The position numbers were made by a program, and so were the translations under genes. Of a DNA stretch of 64,000 nt, positions 28,540 through 37,042 are shown piece after piece. The notes under the pieces were generated by a model. The model did not search any database, was not told the origin of the DNA, and saw nothing but the letters and a program-made list of their open reading frames with translations. The stretch's first letter is position 1. Every line of letters begins with the position of its first letter. Location of the stretch: positions 847,248-911,247 of the forward strand of contig NZ_VTFT01000001.1 in NCBI RefSeq assembly GCF_008244685.1, in the 5' to 3' direction. Source of the stretch: Luteimonas viscosa. Its GTDB lineage: Bacteria > Pseudomonadota > Gammaproteobacteria > Xanthomonadales > Xanthomonadaceae.

Positions 28540-31503
28540 CTACCCGGGACCGCCGATCGAATCGAGCAGCCGCTCCAGCGGCACCGGACGCCCGAGGTGG
28601 TAGCCCTGCGCCTGCTCGCAACCGTTGCGACGCAGCCATTCCAGCTCTTCGGCGCTCTCCACGCCCTCGGCGATCGTGCCCAGCCCCAGGCCCCGCGCCA
28701 GCGCGATCAGGGCGCGGCAGATCGAGGCGTTGCGCTCGTCGGCATGGACCTGCCGCACGAAGCTGCGGTCGATCTTGAGGCAGTCCAGCGGCAGGTCGCG
28801 CAGGTAGGCCATGCTCGAGAAGCCGGTGCCGAAATCGTCGATCGAGATGCGCACGCCCGCGGCGCGCAGCTGCAGCATTCCGACGCGCGCGGCCTGTGGC
28901 CGGCGCAGCACCACGCTTTCGGTCAGCTCCACGTGCAGGGCACCGGCGGGCAGTCCGTACTTGCGCTGCAGGCCGACGATCGCCTCCGACAGGCCCTCGG
29001 TCAGCAACTGCACCGCCGAGACATTGACGGCGATGGCCACATGATCCAACCCGCGCCCGGCCAGTCGCCCGTGGCTGCGGGCGGCCTCTTCCAGCACCCA
29101 TTGCCCGATCGGCAGGATCAGGCCCGAGGCCTCGGCCAGCGGCACGAACACGTCGGGCGGCACGTAGCCGCCATCGTGCTGCCGCCACCGCAGCAGCGCT
29201 TCCACCGCCACCACGCGATCGTCGGAGAGCCGATGGATCGGCTGGAAGTGCAGCTCGAACTCCCGCTTGTCCAGCGCCTCGCGCAGCCTGCGCGCCAGCG
29301 CCATGCGCTCGGCGGCCTGCGCCGCCATCGCCCGGTCGTAGGGCAGGGTCGGCACCTGGTCCTGCCAGGCCTGCAACGCGGCCAGCGCCGCGTGTCCCGC
29401 TACCTGCTCGGCGGTCTCGCCCGGCTCGGGGCCCTCGGCGATGCCGATCGAGGCCTCGATCGGATGCGCACCGCTCTCCATGTCGACCGGTGCGGCCATC
29501 GCCTGTTCCAGCGCCGCAAGCATCGCAGCGCCGCGCGAGGGGTCCAGCGCGACCACCACGAACGACTGCCCGGGCCAATACCCCGCCAGACCGTACTCGA
29601 CGCCGACCATCGCGATCCGCGCCGCGATTTCCCGCAGCACTTCCTCGCCGACACGCTGTCCGAGCGTGGTCGCCACCAGTTCCAGTTCGCGCAGGCGCAG
29701 GTAGGCCACGGCATAGCGCCTGGTCCTGCCGTCCGCGACCATCGCGTCGAGCTGCTCGCACAGCGCCGCGAGTGTGCTCAGTCCGGTCGTCGCGTCGTGC
29801 GTCGCGCGCCAGGCCAGGTCGCGTTCGTAGGCGACGCGGTCGCTCACGTCCTCGGCCAGCACCAGCCGCGCCGCCCGCCCCCCGAATTCGATGCTGCTGC
29901 TGAAGACGCGCGCCTCGAGGCGGCTGCCATCGCTCCGCATGTGCGTCCATACCCCGTCCACGTCCTGCTCCGGCGAACGCCTCCGCATCGACGCCAGGAC
30001 CGCCTCCACCTCATCCGGCGGGCGGATGTCGAGGATGGACATCGACAGGAATTCCTCGACGCTGTAGCCGTAGGACGCCACCGCCGCCTGGTTGACCGCG
30101 AGGAAGCGCAGCGTCTTCGCGTCGAACACGAAGAACGACAGCGGATTGCGCTCGAACAGCGCGCGGAACTGCGCTTCCGCTCGTTCGATGCGGGCCTGCG
30201 CCTCGTGCCGGTCGGTAATGTCCACCACGGTGCCGGCGAGCCGGCGGCCGCCACGGTCGTCGCCGGCGATGCCGCCGCGCGCGCTGATCCAGCGTTCCTG
30301 CCCGTTCCCGGAAACGACGCGGTACTCGGCGACATAGGGCGTGCCGGTCCGCTGCGCCTCCGCGAAAAGCGCCTCCACCCGCGCGCGGTCGTCGCGATGG
30401 ATGCGGTCGAAGAAGACCTGGGCGGGCTGCATCATGTCCACCGGTTCGAAACCGAACATCGCGGCGGTATGGGCTGACACCCGGATGGTCTGGTCGTCGG
30501 GTTCCACGCGCCAGACGCCGGTGCGCGCGGCCTGCTGCGCCTGGTCCAGCCAGTGGGCCTGCGCGTGGAGCTCGTCCATCAGGCCAGCCTGCGCGCGCGC
30601 CGCAGCCGAAAGACGGCGCATGAGGTAAGCCAGGCCCGCCCAGTACAGCAGCGCGATCGCGCTCGCGATCGCCGCGAGCCGATGCCACGGGGCCATGGCT
30701 TCTTCCATGCCGATTCCAGCGGTCACGACCACGGAGTAACCGCTGGTGGCGCTGAATGCCTGCGCACGCTCGATGCCGTCCAGCGAGCTGGTGCTTTGCC
30801 TGGACATCGTGCCGGCGCGGTTGCGGACATCTGCAGGCACGCCGATCCGCCGCCCCACGAAACGCGCCGCGCCCGCGTCCGGAGCGTACGCCAGCACCAC
30901 GCCCTCGCCGTCGAGCACGGTGACGTTGCCGTCGCGACCGATGTCGAGGTCGCGGATCATGCCTTCGATCTCGGTTGTCTCCAGTCGCGCAAGCAGCCAG
31001 CGTCCGTCGCTGAAAGGCGCTGCCAGCCGCAGCCACCATCCGCCGTGCCCGTCCTCCTGCAGCGACCCCAGCGTCAGCCCCGCCTCCGTGCGCGCGTGCG
31101 GGATCCACTGCGGCAATTCCGGATCACCCATGCCTGTCGACAGCGCCGCGCCGTTCGAGTCCACGAGCACGATCGAATGCAGTTCCGGATGGCGCGCCGC
31201 CACCCCGGCGATGGCCTCTTCCACCAGGGCGCCCTCCTGCCCCGGCGCGGCGACGGCCCAGGTGGCGGCATCGGCGGCGATGCCTTCCATCGCACGCGAC
31301 AGGTTGCGCAGGCCGTAGTGCAGCAGCCGGTCGACGCCGGTGGCCAACGCCAGGCTCTGGCGATGCGCGGCGTCGAGCCGCGCCTGGCGGTCCTGCAGCA
31401 GCAGCACCGCCAGACCCGCCATCAGCACCAGTCCCAGGCCGATCCCCACGGTCCGGACCGTGGACGCCGAGCCTGGCGACCGTGCAAGCGGGTCTGCAGC
31501 CAT
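28540..31503 (-). CDS. Membrane c-di-GMP phosphodiesterase: Cache-PAS-PAS-GGDEF(degenerate)-EAL
   Basis: 987 residues from ATG, with GGGAGGG upstream. A membrane segment (about 17-37) and a second one (near 265-285) bracket a periplasmic Cache-like sensor. Two PAS domains follow (ARTGVWRVEPDDQTIRVSAH and FRALFERNPLSFFVFDAKTL), then a GGDEF-type domain whose signature is lost (GYWPGQSFVVV in its place). The EAL domain keeps VVAVEALLRW, HVELTESVV, SIDDFGTGFSSMAYL, CLKIDRSFV and AEGVESAEE, so hydrolysis of c-di-GMP is expected. The degenerate GGDEF may bind GTP as a regulatory domain. It is monocistronic and convergent with gcvP. Confidence 0.9.
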   Translation of the reverse strand: MAADPLARSPGSASTVRTVGIGLGLVLMAGLAVLLLQDRQARLDAAHRQSLALATGVDRLLHYGLRNLSRAMEGIAADAATWAVAAPGQEGALVEEAIAGVAARHPELHSIVLVDSNGAALSTGMGDPELPQWIPHARTEAGLTLGSLQEDGHGGWWLRLAAPFSDGRWLLARLETTEIEGMIRDLDIGRDGNVTVLDGEGVVLAYAPDAGAARFVGRRIGVPADVRNRAGTMSRQSTSSLDGIERAQAFSATSGYSVVVTAGIGMEEAMAPWHRLAAIASAIALLYWAGLAYLMRRLSAAARAQAGLMDELHAQAHWLDQAQQAARTGVWRVEPDDQTIRVSAHTAAMFGFEPVDMMQPAQVFFDRIHRDDRARVEALFAEAQRTGTPYVAEYRVVSGNGQERWISARGGIAGDDRGGRRLAGTVVDITDRHEAQARIERAEAQFRALFERNPLSFFVFDAKTLRFLAVNQAAVASYGYSVEEFLSMSILDIRPPDEVEAVLASMRRRSPEQDVDGVWTHMRSDGSRLEARVFSSSIEFGGRAARLVLAEDVSDRVAYERDLAWRATHDATTGLSTLAALCEQLDAMVADGRTRRYAVAYLRLRELELVATTLGQRVGEEVLREIAARIAMVGVEYGLAGYWPGQSFVVVALDPSRGAAMLAALEQAMAAPVDMESGAHPIEASIGIAEGPEPGETAEQVAGHAALAALQAWQDQVPTLPYDRAMAAQAAERMALARRLREALDKREFELHFQPIHRLSDDRVVAVEALLRWRQHDGGYVPPDVFVPLAEASGLILPIGQWVLEEAARSHGRLAGRGLDHVAIAVNVSAVQLLTEGLSEAIVGLQRKYGLPAGALHVELTESVVLRRPQAARVGMLQLRAAGVRISIDDFGTGFSSMAYLRDLPLDCLKIDRSFVRQVHADERNASICRALIALARGLGLGTIAEGVESAEELEWLRRNGCEQAQGYHLGRPVPLERLLDSIGGPG

Positions 31504-31608
31504 CGCCGTCTTCCCTCCCGTCACCCGGCCACCATGCCCCGCATGCCGCGGCTACGCAAGGCGGCCTGCATCATCGGGCTCGCCCAGCCGTGACGCCGCG
31601 GGCGGCGA

Positions 31609-32817
31609 TCAATGCCGTCGGAACGAAAACAACGGGGCGAGCGGGTGCGTCCGGCGCTCCACCAGCGCGCGCAACAGACTTGCACCCGCCATCGAGTAGG
31701 TGATGCCGTTGCCGCCATAGGCCATGGCGAACAGTACCCGGGGACCATGCCGCGGATGCGCACCGAAGTACGGCAGTCCGTCCCTTGTTTCGGCGAACGT
31801 CCCGGCCCAGGAGAACGCGGGCCGCAGCGGCAGGTGCGGGAACATCTTCGAGACGCGTTCGTGGAGGATGCGCGCCTTCTTGCCGACGCGGGCATCGCGC
31901 CTGGCCGGAACATCGACGGCATCGTCCTCGCCGCCGACCAGCAGGCGGCCGTCGCCGGTGGGCCGCATGTACAGATAGGGCCGCGCGGATTCCCACAGCA
32001 TCGTCCTGCGCAACTCGCCGAGCAGTTCGCTGTCGATGGGATCGGTGATGAAGGCATAGCTGCTGCGGTTGCGGGCGACGTCCTGTCGCAACCATTGCCG
32101 GTTCGCATACCCGGCAGCGAACACCACATGGCCGGCACGGATGCGGTCGCCGGCGGCGGCGGTCGCGACGACTCCGCGCGAGGTGGTCTGAACGTGCCGG
32201 ATCGCGGTGCGGTCGAACACGCCGGTGCCGCGCCGGTGCAGGCGACCCAGCAGCCGATAGGCCATCCGGTAGGGATCCAGGTGCGCACCGAGCCGGCTGA
32301 GGATCGCCGCCGGCGCGTCGATGCCGTAGCGCGCCTCGAGCGCCTCCCGCCCCAGCCACGCCACGTCGAAACCGTGCCGGGCGCGCAGCGCGTACTCCGC
32401 ATGCAGGCTGCGCTCGTCGCGACGCCGGCTCGCGAAATACAGGCTGCGAGCGGTGCCGAAGCCGACATCGCGCAGTTCGCGTGCGAGCGCGTGCAGCGCC
32501 GGAATCGCCTCCGCGCAGGCGCGGTAGGCCTGTACCGCCACGTCCTCGCCGTACTGCCTGGCCAGGTCGACCATGTGGGTGTCGATCTCGTACTGGAGCA
32601 GGCCCGTGCTCGCGGCACTGCTGCCCCAGACGATGTCGCGTTGCTCGACCACCACGACGTCGTGGCCGTGGCGCGCGAACTCGTCGGCGGTCAAGGCGCC
32701 GGTGATGCCGCCACCCACGACCAGCACGTCGCAGCGCAGGTCGCGCTCGAGCGGGGGAAACGCCTGCAGCAGGCCGTTCCTGACGGCCCACCACGGGTAG
32801 CCGCTCTTCAGGTCCAT
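31609..32817 (-). CDS. FAD-dependent oxidoreductase (D-amino acid oxidase/glycine oxidase family)
   Basis: 402 residues from MDLKSGYPWW; a start 72 bp upstream would overlap the cupin gene. The FAD-binding Rossmann motif is CDVLVVGGGITGALTADEFA, with the acidic end VVVVEQRD. The DAO-type C-terminal part has FSWAGTFAETRDGLPYFG and FAMAYGGNGITYSMAGA. Related enzymes oxidise amines or amino acids such as gamma-glutamylputrescine or sarcosine; the substrate is not predictable here. It lies 16 bp downstream of a cupin gene and is probably co-transcribed with it. Confidence 0.85.
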   Translation of the reverse strand: MDLKSGYPWWAVRNGLLQAFPPLERDLRCDVLVVGGGITGALTADEFARHGHDVVVVEQRDIVWGSSAASTGLLQYEIDTHMVDLARQYGEDVAVQAYRACAEAIPALHALARELRDVGFGTARSLYFASRRRDERSLHAEYALRARHGFDVAWLGREALEARYGIDAPAAILSRLGAHLDPYRMAYRLLGRLHRRGTGVFDRTAIRHVQTTSRGVVATAAAGDRIRAGHVVFAAGYANRQWLRQDVARNRSSYAFITDPIDSELLGELRRTMLWESARPYLYMRPTGDGRLLVGGEDDAVDVPARRDARVGKKARILHERVSKMFPHLPLRPAFSWAGTFAETRDGLPYFGAHPRHGPRVLFAMAYGGNGITYSMAGASLLRALVERRTHPLAPLFSFRRH

Positions 32818-32833
32818 GTCGTGGTGCCCGGGT

Positions 32834-33199
32834 CTAGCTCGAACTGCGCTTGGCGGGCGCGCGGCGGCCCGCGGGCAACGGCTCGCCATCGTCGCGATAG
32901 GCCGGCGGTGAATACAGGTTCAGCGTCTTGAGCAGGGTACGCCCGGTATTGCGGATCTCGTGCCGCTCGCCACGCTCGATGACCAGCAGGCTGCCCGCAC
33001 GCAGCGTGCGGCGCGCGCCGTCGACGATCGCCACGCCCGTGCCCGACACCACGTAGATCCACTGGTCCGCGCCGCGATGGAGGTTGTCGGGCCCACCCTC
33101 GGCATCGCCCGGCGGGATCACCATCTCTGCCGCCTGCACGTCCCGCACCGAAAAGGCCGGACGGAACCCCTTTCCGAACCGGAGGTGTTTCGACTGCAT
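32834..33199 (-). CDS. Cupin domain protein
   Basis: 121 residues forming a single cupin barrel: motif 1 is DNLHRGADQWIYVVSGTG and motif 2 is GSLLVIERGERHEIRNTG. His at the usual metal positions is present in both. It could be a small dioxygenase, isomerase or ligand sensor. It is the first gene of a likely two-gene unit with the FAD oxidoreductase. Confidence 0.8.
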   Translation of the reverse strand: MQSKHLRFGKGFRPAFSVRDVQAAEMVIPPGDAEGGPDNLHRGADQWIYVVSGTGVAIVDGARRTLRAGSLLVIERGERHEIRNTGRTLLKTLNLYSPPAYRDDGEPLPAGRRAPAKRSSS

Positions 33200-33473
33200 C
33201 GCGTTCCCCTGCGCCGTGGTGCGCGCACCTTGGTGGAAACGGCGTCAAGGCGCCGCGAATGCCGGCCCGGGCCCCGGCGACTCGCTCGCCCCACCCGCAG
33301 GGAGCCGCGCGACGCCGCTTTCCGGCGCACAAGGCTTGCCAGGAGACATCGCGTTCACGCCCGCATTGCGAATGTGTCGCGGTGGCGTCCGGTGCGCCTG
33401 GTCGCCTCCACCCCGTTCCATGCACGGCCTGCGCGACAGGTCGCAGCCCGCCCGCACGATCCGGAGTTTTCCC

Positions 33474-34016
33474 ATGAGCCTGACCATCGCCGTCATCGTC
33501 GGCAGCCTGCGCAAGGATTCGTTCAACGCCAGGCTCGCCGATGCGCTGGCGAAGCTGGCGCCCGACGGCATCGAGTTCCGCCGCCTGCGCATCGACGACC
33601 TGCCGCTGTACAACCAGGACGACGACGCTTCGCCGCCGGCGCCCGTGCAGCGACTCAAGCAGGAGATCCGCGACGCCGACGGCCTGCTGTTCGTCACCCC
33701 GGAGTACAACCGCTCGATCCCGGGCGTGCTCAAGAACGCGCTCGACCACGCCTCCCGGCCCTATGGCGAGAGCGCGTTCGTCGACAAGCCCGCCGGCGTG
33801 ATCGGCGTGTCCGTCGGCGCGATCGGCACCGCCTGCGCGCAGCAGCACCTGCGCACGATCCTCGCCTACCTCGACATGCCCACCCTCGCCCAGCCCGAGG
33901 CCTTCCTCAAGGCCGACGACGTGCTGGACGACGACGGCGGCATCGCCGGGAGCAGCCGCGAGTTTCTGCAGCAGTGGATGGACGCCTTCCTCGACTGGGT
34001 GAAGCACCACGCCTGA
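33474..34016 (+). CDS. NADPH-dependent FMN reductase (ChrR/azoreductase type)
   Basis: 180 residues with a flavodoxin-like fold. The FMN phosphate loop is IVGSLRKDSFNARLA, and the second FMN contact is FVTPEYNRSIPGVLKNALDH, diagnostic of the family. It reduces quinones, chromate, azo dyes or flavins with NAD(P)H. GGAG lies 10 bp before the start. The 274-bp gap upstream (33200-33473) contains no gene that I can support. Confidence 0.9.
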   Translation: MSLTIAVIVGSLRKDSFNARLADALAKLAPDGIEFRRLRIDDLPLYNQDDDASPPAPVQRLKQEIRDADGLLFVTPEYNRSIPGVLKNALDHASRPYGESAFVDKPAGVIGVSVGAIGTACAQQHLRTILAYLDMPTLAQPEAFLKADDVLDDDGGIAGSSREFLQQWMDAFLDWVKHHA

Positions 34017-34039
34017 GCCGTGGGTTCGACCCCTGGCCT

Positions 34040-35032
34040 TCAGCGCGGCGGCGCCACCCGTCGGCGCCTGTCGCCCGATGCGCGTGCGGCCCGCGAGAGG
34101 CGCAGGGACAGTGCGCGCAGGTGCCGCTCGAGTTCGACCGGCTCGATCACCACGAACGGGACGTCCAGCAGCGCCAGGTGGTAGGCGAGCATGTCCGGGC
34201 GCTGCGCGCCGGTTTCCAGTTCGCAGCGCTGGTCGTCCAGTCGCGTCAACCTGCCGGCCGAGGCCGGGATCCGCTCGCGCATGCGCGACAGCGGCGCATG
34301 CAGTTCGATGCGCGCCCTGACCGCGTAGGGCTGCACCGAGATCGCCCGCGAGACGAACGCGGCCGCGTCGCCGCCCGGCACCTTGCGCGGAAGGAAGCGT
34401 TCGCCGGCGCGTGGCGTGCCGCCGATGCGATCCACGCGGAACGTGCGCCAGTCGCTGCGGCTGAGGTCCCAGGCCAGCAGGTACCAGCGCGCTTCGGTGG
34501 AGACCAGCGCATGCGGCTCGACCGCGCGCACGCTGCCGCGGCCTTCCTGGTCCTCGTAGCTGAAGTGCAGCCGCTGCAGCGCGCGGCAGGCGGTGGCCAG
34601 CGCCACCAACCGCGCATGCGGCACCGCCGGCCCGCCGGGACCCAGCGGCAACACCGCCGCATGCAGGTTGCGCACGCGCGTGCGCAGTCGTGCCGGCATC
34701 ACCTGTTCGAGCTTGGCCAGTGCGCGCAATGCGGATTCCTCCATGCCGACCACGGTGCCGCCGGTGGCCAGACGCAGGCCCAGCGAGACGGCGAGCGCCT
34801 CGTCGTCCTCCAGCAGCAACGGCGGCAGGTTGCTGCCCGCGGCCAGCTGGTAGCCGCCGGCGGTGCCGGCGCTGGAGTCCACCGGATAGCCCAGGCTGCG
34901 CAGGCGGTCGACGTCGCGGCGCACGGTGCGCTCGGTGACGTCCATGCGCGCGGCGAGTTCGCGCCCGCGCCAGAACGGCCGGGATTGCAGCAGGGCCAGC
35001 AGCCGCAGCAGGCGGGCGGAGGTATCGATCAT
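34040..35032 (-). CDS. YafY-type helix-turn-helix regulator with WYL domain
   Basis: 330 residues. The N-terminal DeoR/HTH_11 winged helix reads GRELAARMDVTERTVRRDVD. A WYL domain follows (LHFSYEDQEGRGSVRAVEPH, then ARWYLLAWDLSRSDWRTFRV, RIGG), and a C-terminal WCX-like extension ends the protein. WYL domains bind nucleic acid or nucleotide ligands. It is divergent from the glutathione S-transferase gene and may regulate it. Confidence 0.88.
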   Translation of the reverse strand: MIDTSARLLRLLALLQSRPFWRGRELAARMDVTERTVRRDVDRLRSLGYPVDSSAGTAGGYQLAAGSNLPPLLLEDDEALAVSLGLRLATGGTVVGMEESALRALAKLEQVMPARLRTRVRNLHAAVLPLGPGGPAVPHARLVALATACRALQRLHFSYEDQEGRGSVRAVEPHALVSTEARWYLLAWDLSRSDWRTFRVDRIGGTPRAGERFLPRKVPGGDAAAFVSRAISVQPYAVRARIELHAPLSRMRERIPASAGRLTRLDDQRCELETGAQRPDMLAYHLALLDVPFVVIEPVELERHLRALSLRLSRAARASGDRRRRVAPPR

Positions 35033-35148
35033 GGGCGTCAGGATGCCATGGCTTCAGGACCGGAACTGTCCGCAAGGGTGACTAGCCTGTCGTCGACCGG
35101 CCGCGCCATCCCACGCGGCCACGTTCCGTCCACAACAGGAGCCACGCC

Positions 35149-35784
35149 ATGTCCCTGAAACTCTTCGCCGCGCCGATGTCCAGTGCCACCCCGGTCGTGC
35201 ACGCCATCGCCGAACTCGGCATCGACTGCGATACCGTGATGTTCGACCTCGCCTCCGGCGAGCAGAAGTCGCCTTCCTACCTCGCGATCAATCCGCATGG
35301 CGTGGTGCCGACCCTCGTCGTCGACGGCACGCCGCTGTTCGAGGCGCTGGCGATCCTGCAGTGGCTGGGCGAGCGCCATGGCGTCGAACGCGGGCTGTGG
35401 CCGGCGGCCGGTACATCCCAACACCTGGTGGCGCTGTCCTGGACCACCTGGGCCTACGTGAGCTACGGCGCCCTGGTCAGCGTGCTGAACTACACGCAGA
35501 GTCCGCAGGCCGATGCGCGCCTGCACCACGCTCCCCTCGCCGCCGAAGCCCTGTCGCGGCTCGACGCGGCGCTCGGCCGCCTCGACGCCCACCTGGCGAA
35601 GTCTCGCTGGCTGCTGGGCGAGGATTTCTCGCTCGCCGACCTGATCGTCGCGAGCGTGGTGAGCTACAGCACCTATTGCGGTGTGGCGACCGACGGCCAC
35701 GCCCATCTCGGGCGCTGGCTGCAGGATTTCCAGTCGCGGGAGGCGTTCCGCAGGACTTGGGCGGTGGACTCGCAGGTGGAGTAG
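35149..35784 (+). CDS. Glutathione S-transferase family protein
   Basis: 211 residues. The N-terminal thioredoxin-like domain starts LKLFAAPMSSATPVVHAIAE and has the cis-Pro in NPHGVVPTLVVDGTPLFEA, where the usual E/Q-S pair for glutathione appears as LFEALAIL. The C-terminal helical domain contains WLLGEDFSLADLIVASVV with the conserved Asp cap. Acceptable GST, substrate unknown. The 5' gap is shared with the divergent WYL regulator. The gene ends directly against the long inverted element. Confidence 0.85.
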   Translation: MSLKLFAAPMSSATPVVHAIAELGIDCDTVMFDLASGEQKSPSYLAINPHGVVPTLVVDGTPLFEALAILQWLGERHGVERGLWPAAGTSQHLVALSWTTWAYVSYGALVSVLNYTQSPQADARLHHAPLAAEALSRLDAALGRLDAHLAKSRWLLGEDFSLADLIVASVVSYSTYCGVATDGHAHLGRWLQDFQSREAFRRTWAVDSQVE

Positions 35785-35797
35785 CTTCTCCTTACTC

Positions 35798-36390
35798 GCT
35801 GTTGCTGTTGCTGTTGCTGTTGCTTGCGCCTTTGCTTTTCGAGCCGTAAAGCGAGCCGAGCACCGCAGCCGGTGGTGGCCGTAGAGGCGCCCATGTCCGA
35901 GCGCAGCGAGTTTGGGCGCCGTGCCACCGCCGGCGAGGAGCGCAGGGAACCGGCGCGGCGCAGCCGCGACGGCTCGCGTCCGGTGAAAGGGCTTTTGGTT
36001 CCTTTTGGCCCGTCAAAAGGAACTCGGGCGCGAAGCGACCGAACGCTCTGCTTCTGCCTGTTTGTTCTCGTTCTCGCTGGCGAACTGGAGTCCCGATGCG
36101 AAGATCAAACGCAACAGCTTCCGCGCTGTCGCGCGGGTGACTTTTGTCTTGGCAAAAGTCACCAAAACCGCCTCCACCGGACGCGATCCGGACTGGCTGC
36201 GCCAGTCCGGTCCCCTGCGCTTCTCGGACGGCGGGGCACGCGGCCCAAACTCGCTGCGCTCGGACACGGGCCGCTCTTCGGCCCCGCCGCCCTGCGATGC
36301 TCGGCTCGCTTTACGGCTCGAAAAAGCAACGGCAACAGCAACGACAACAGCAACGGCAACCGCAAGGGCAACGGCAAGGAAGGACAAGGG
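35798..36390. repeat. Long inverted composite repeat with hexanucleotide ends
   Basis: Two homologous halves face each other. Each begins at the outside with degenerate GTTGCT hexamers (35798-35825; as AGCAAC-type units at about 36325-36390). Each continues with TTTTCGAGCCGTAAAGCGAG, GAGCAYCGCAG, and TGTCCGAGCGCAGCGAGTTT, and ends in a hairpin. The left hairpin is GTTCCTTTTG-GCCCGT-CAAAAGGAAC (35998-36023). The right one, read on the other strand, is GGTGACTTTTG-CCAAGA-CAAAAGTCACC (36136-36163). About 110 bp of unique sequence separates them. The element fills the gap between convergent GST and alkB-like genes. Open frames across it are not credible genes. Confidence 0.8.
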
Positions 36391-36431
36391 CAACCGCGGG
36401 CCGCACGCCGCGCTCACGCGTGCAGGCACCC

Positions 36432-37034
36432 CTATGGGCTGGCCACGGGCGGCCGCGCCCGGAACACCACGCTGATCCGCGGCGCCGCATGCCGCACCTT
36501 GGGGATGCCGTGCTCGTGGGTGGACTGCATCGCATGGCTCATCGCCAGCAGGCTGCCGGGCATCAGGTCGATCGCGACACGGTCGGCGTGGTCGGCCGCG
36601 GCGCGGATCAGCATGCGCCGCGGTGCTCCGAGCGAAACCAGGGCGATCGGGTGGCCGTCGCGCAGCGAATGCAGCTTGTCCCCATGCATCGCCACGCTGT
36701 CCTGGCCGTCGCGGTAGAAGTTCATGCCGATCGAGGAGAACGGTGCCGGCACGCGTTCGCGCACGCGTGCCAGCATGTCCGCGAGCGGCAGGTCCGCGGG
36801 CAGCGCATCGACCGGGTAGTTCGCCAGCAACCGTGGCACGTCGACCACGCGGTCGTACATCGGTCGGCGCAGGTGGCGCCAGTCGGCCCGTGCCGCCAGC
36901 ACGTCGAACCAGCGCAGCGCCGTGTCCGCATCGACGAAGCCGGGCCAGTAGCGCGCACCACCCTGCGCGTCGTCGACCAGTTGCAGCATCGGCGGTGCGA
37001 ACAGGTCGTCGCGGGAGACGCTCGCGGTGCGCAT
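36432..37034 (-). CDS. AlkB-like 2-oxoglutarate/Fe(II) dioxygenase
   Basis: 200 residues. The core reads FSSIGMNFYRDGQDSVAMHG, followed by DKL (His-x-Asp metal pair within MHGDKL). The distal His is in STHEHGIPKV, and the 2OG-binding Arg is in APRISVVFR. The layout fits ALKBH2/3-type DNA dealkylases rather than E. coli AlkB itself. It would repair 1-methyladenine or 3-methylcytosine oxidatively. It begins 8 bp after dnaE2, with AAGG upstream, so it is probably the last gene of the SOS mutagenesis operon. Confidence 0.87.
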   Translation of the reverse strand: MRTASVSRDDLFAPPMLQLVDDAQGGARYWPGFVDADTALRWFDVLAARADWRHLRRPMYDRVVDVPRLLANYPVDALPADLPLADMLARVRERVPAPFSSIGMNFYRDGQDSVAMHGDKLHSLRDGHPIALVSLGAPRRMLIRAAADHADRVAIDLMPGSLLAMSHAMQSTHEHGIPKVRHAAPRISVVFRARPPVASP

Positions 37035-37042
37035 CGGGGCCT

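Noticed and set aside
35824..36475. Protein genes with SERSEFG or KGLLVPFG motifs
   Set aside because: They are translations of the two inverted halves of the repeat element, overlap on both strands, and read through hexamer repeats and hairpins.
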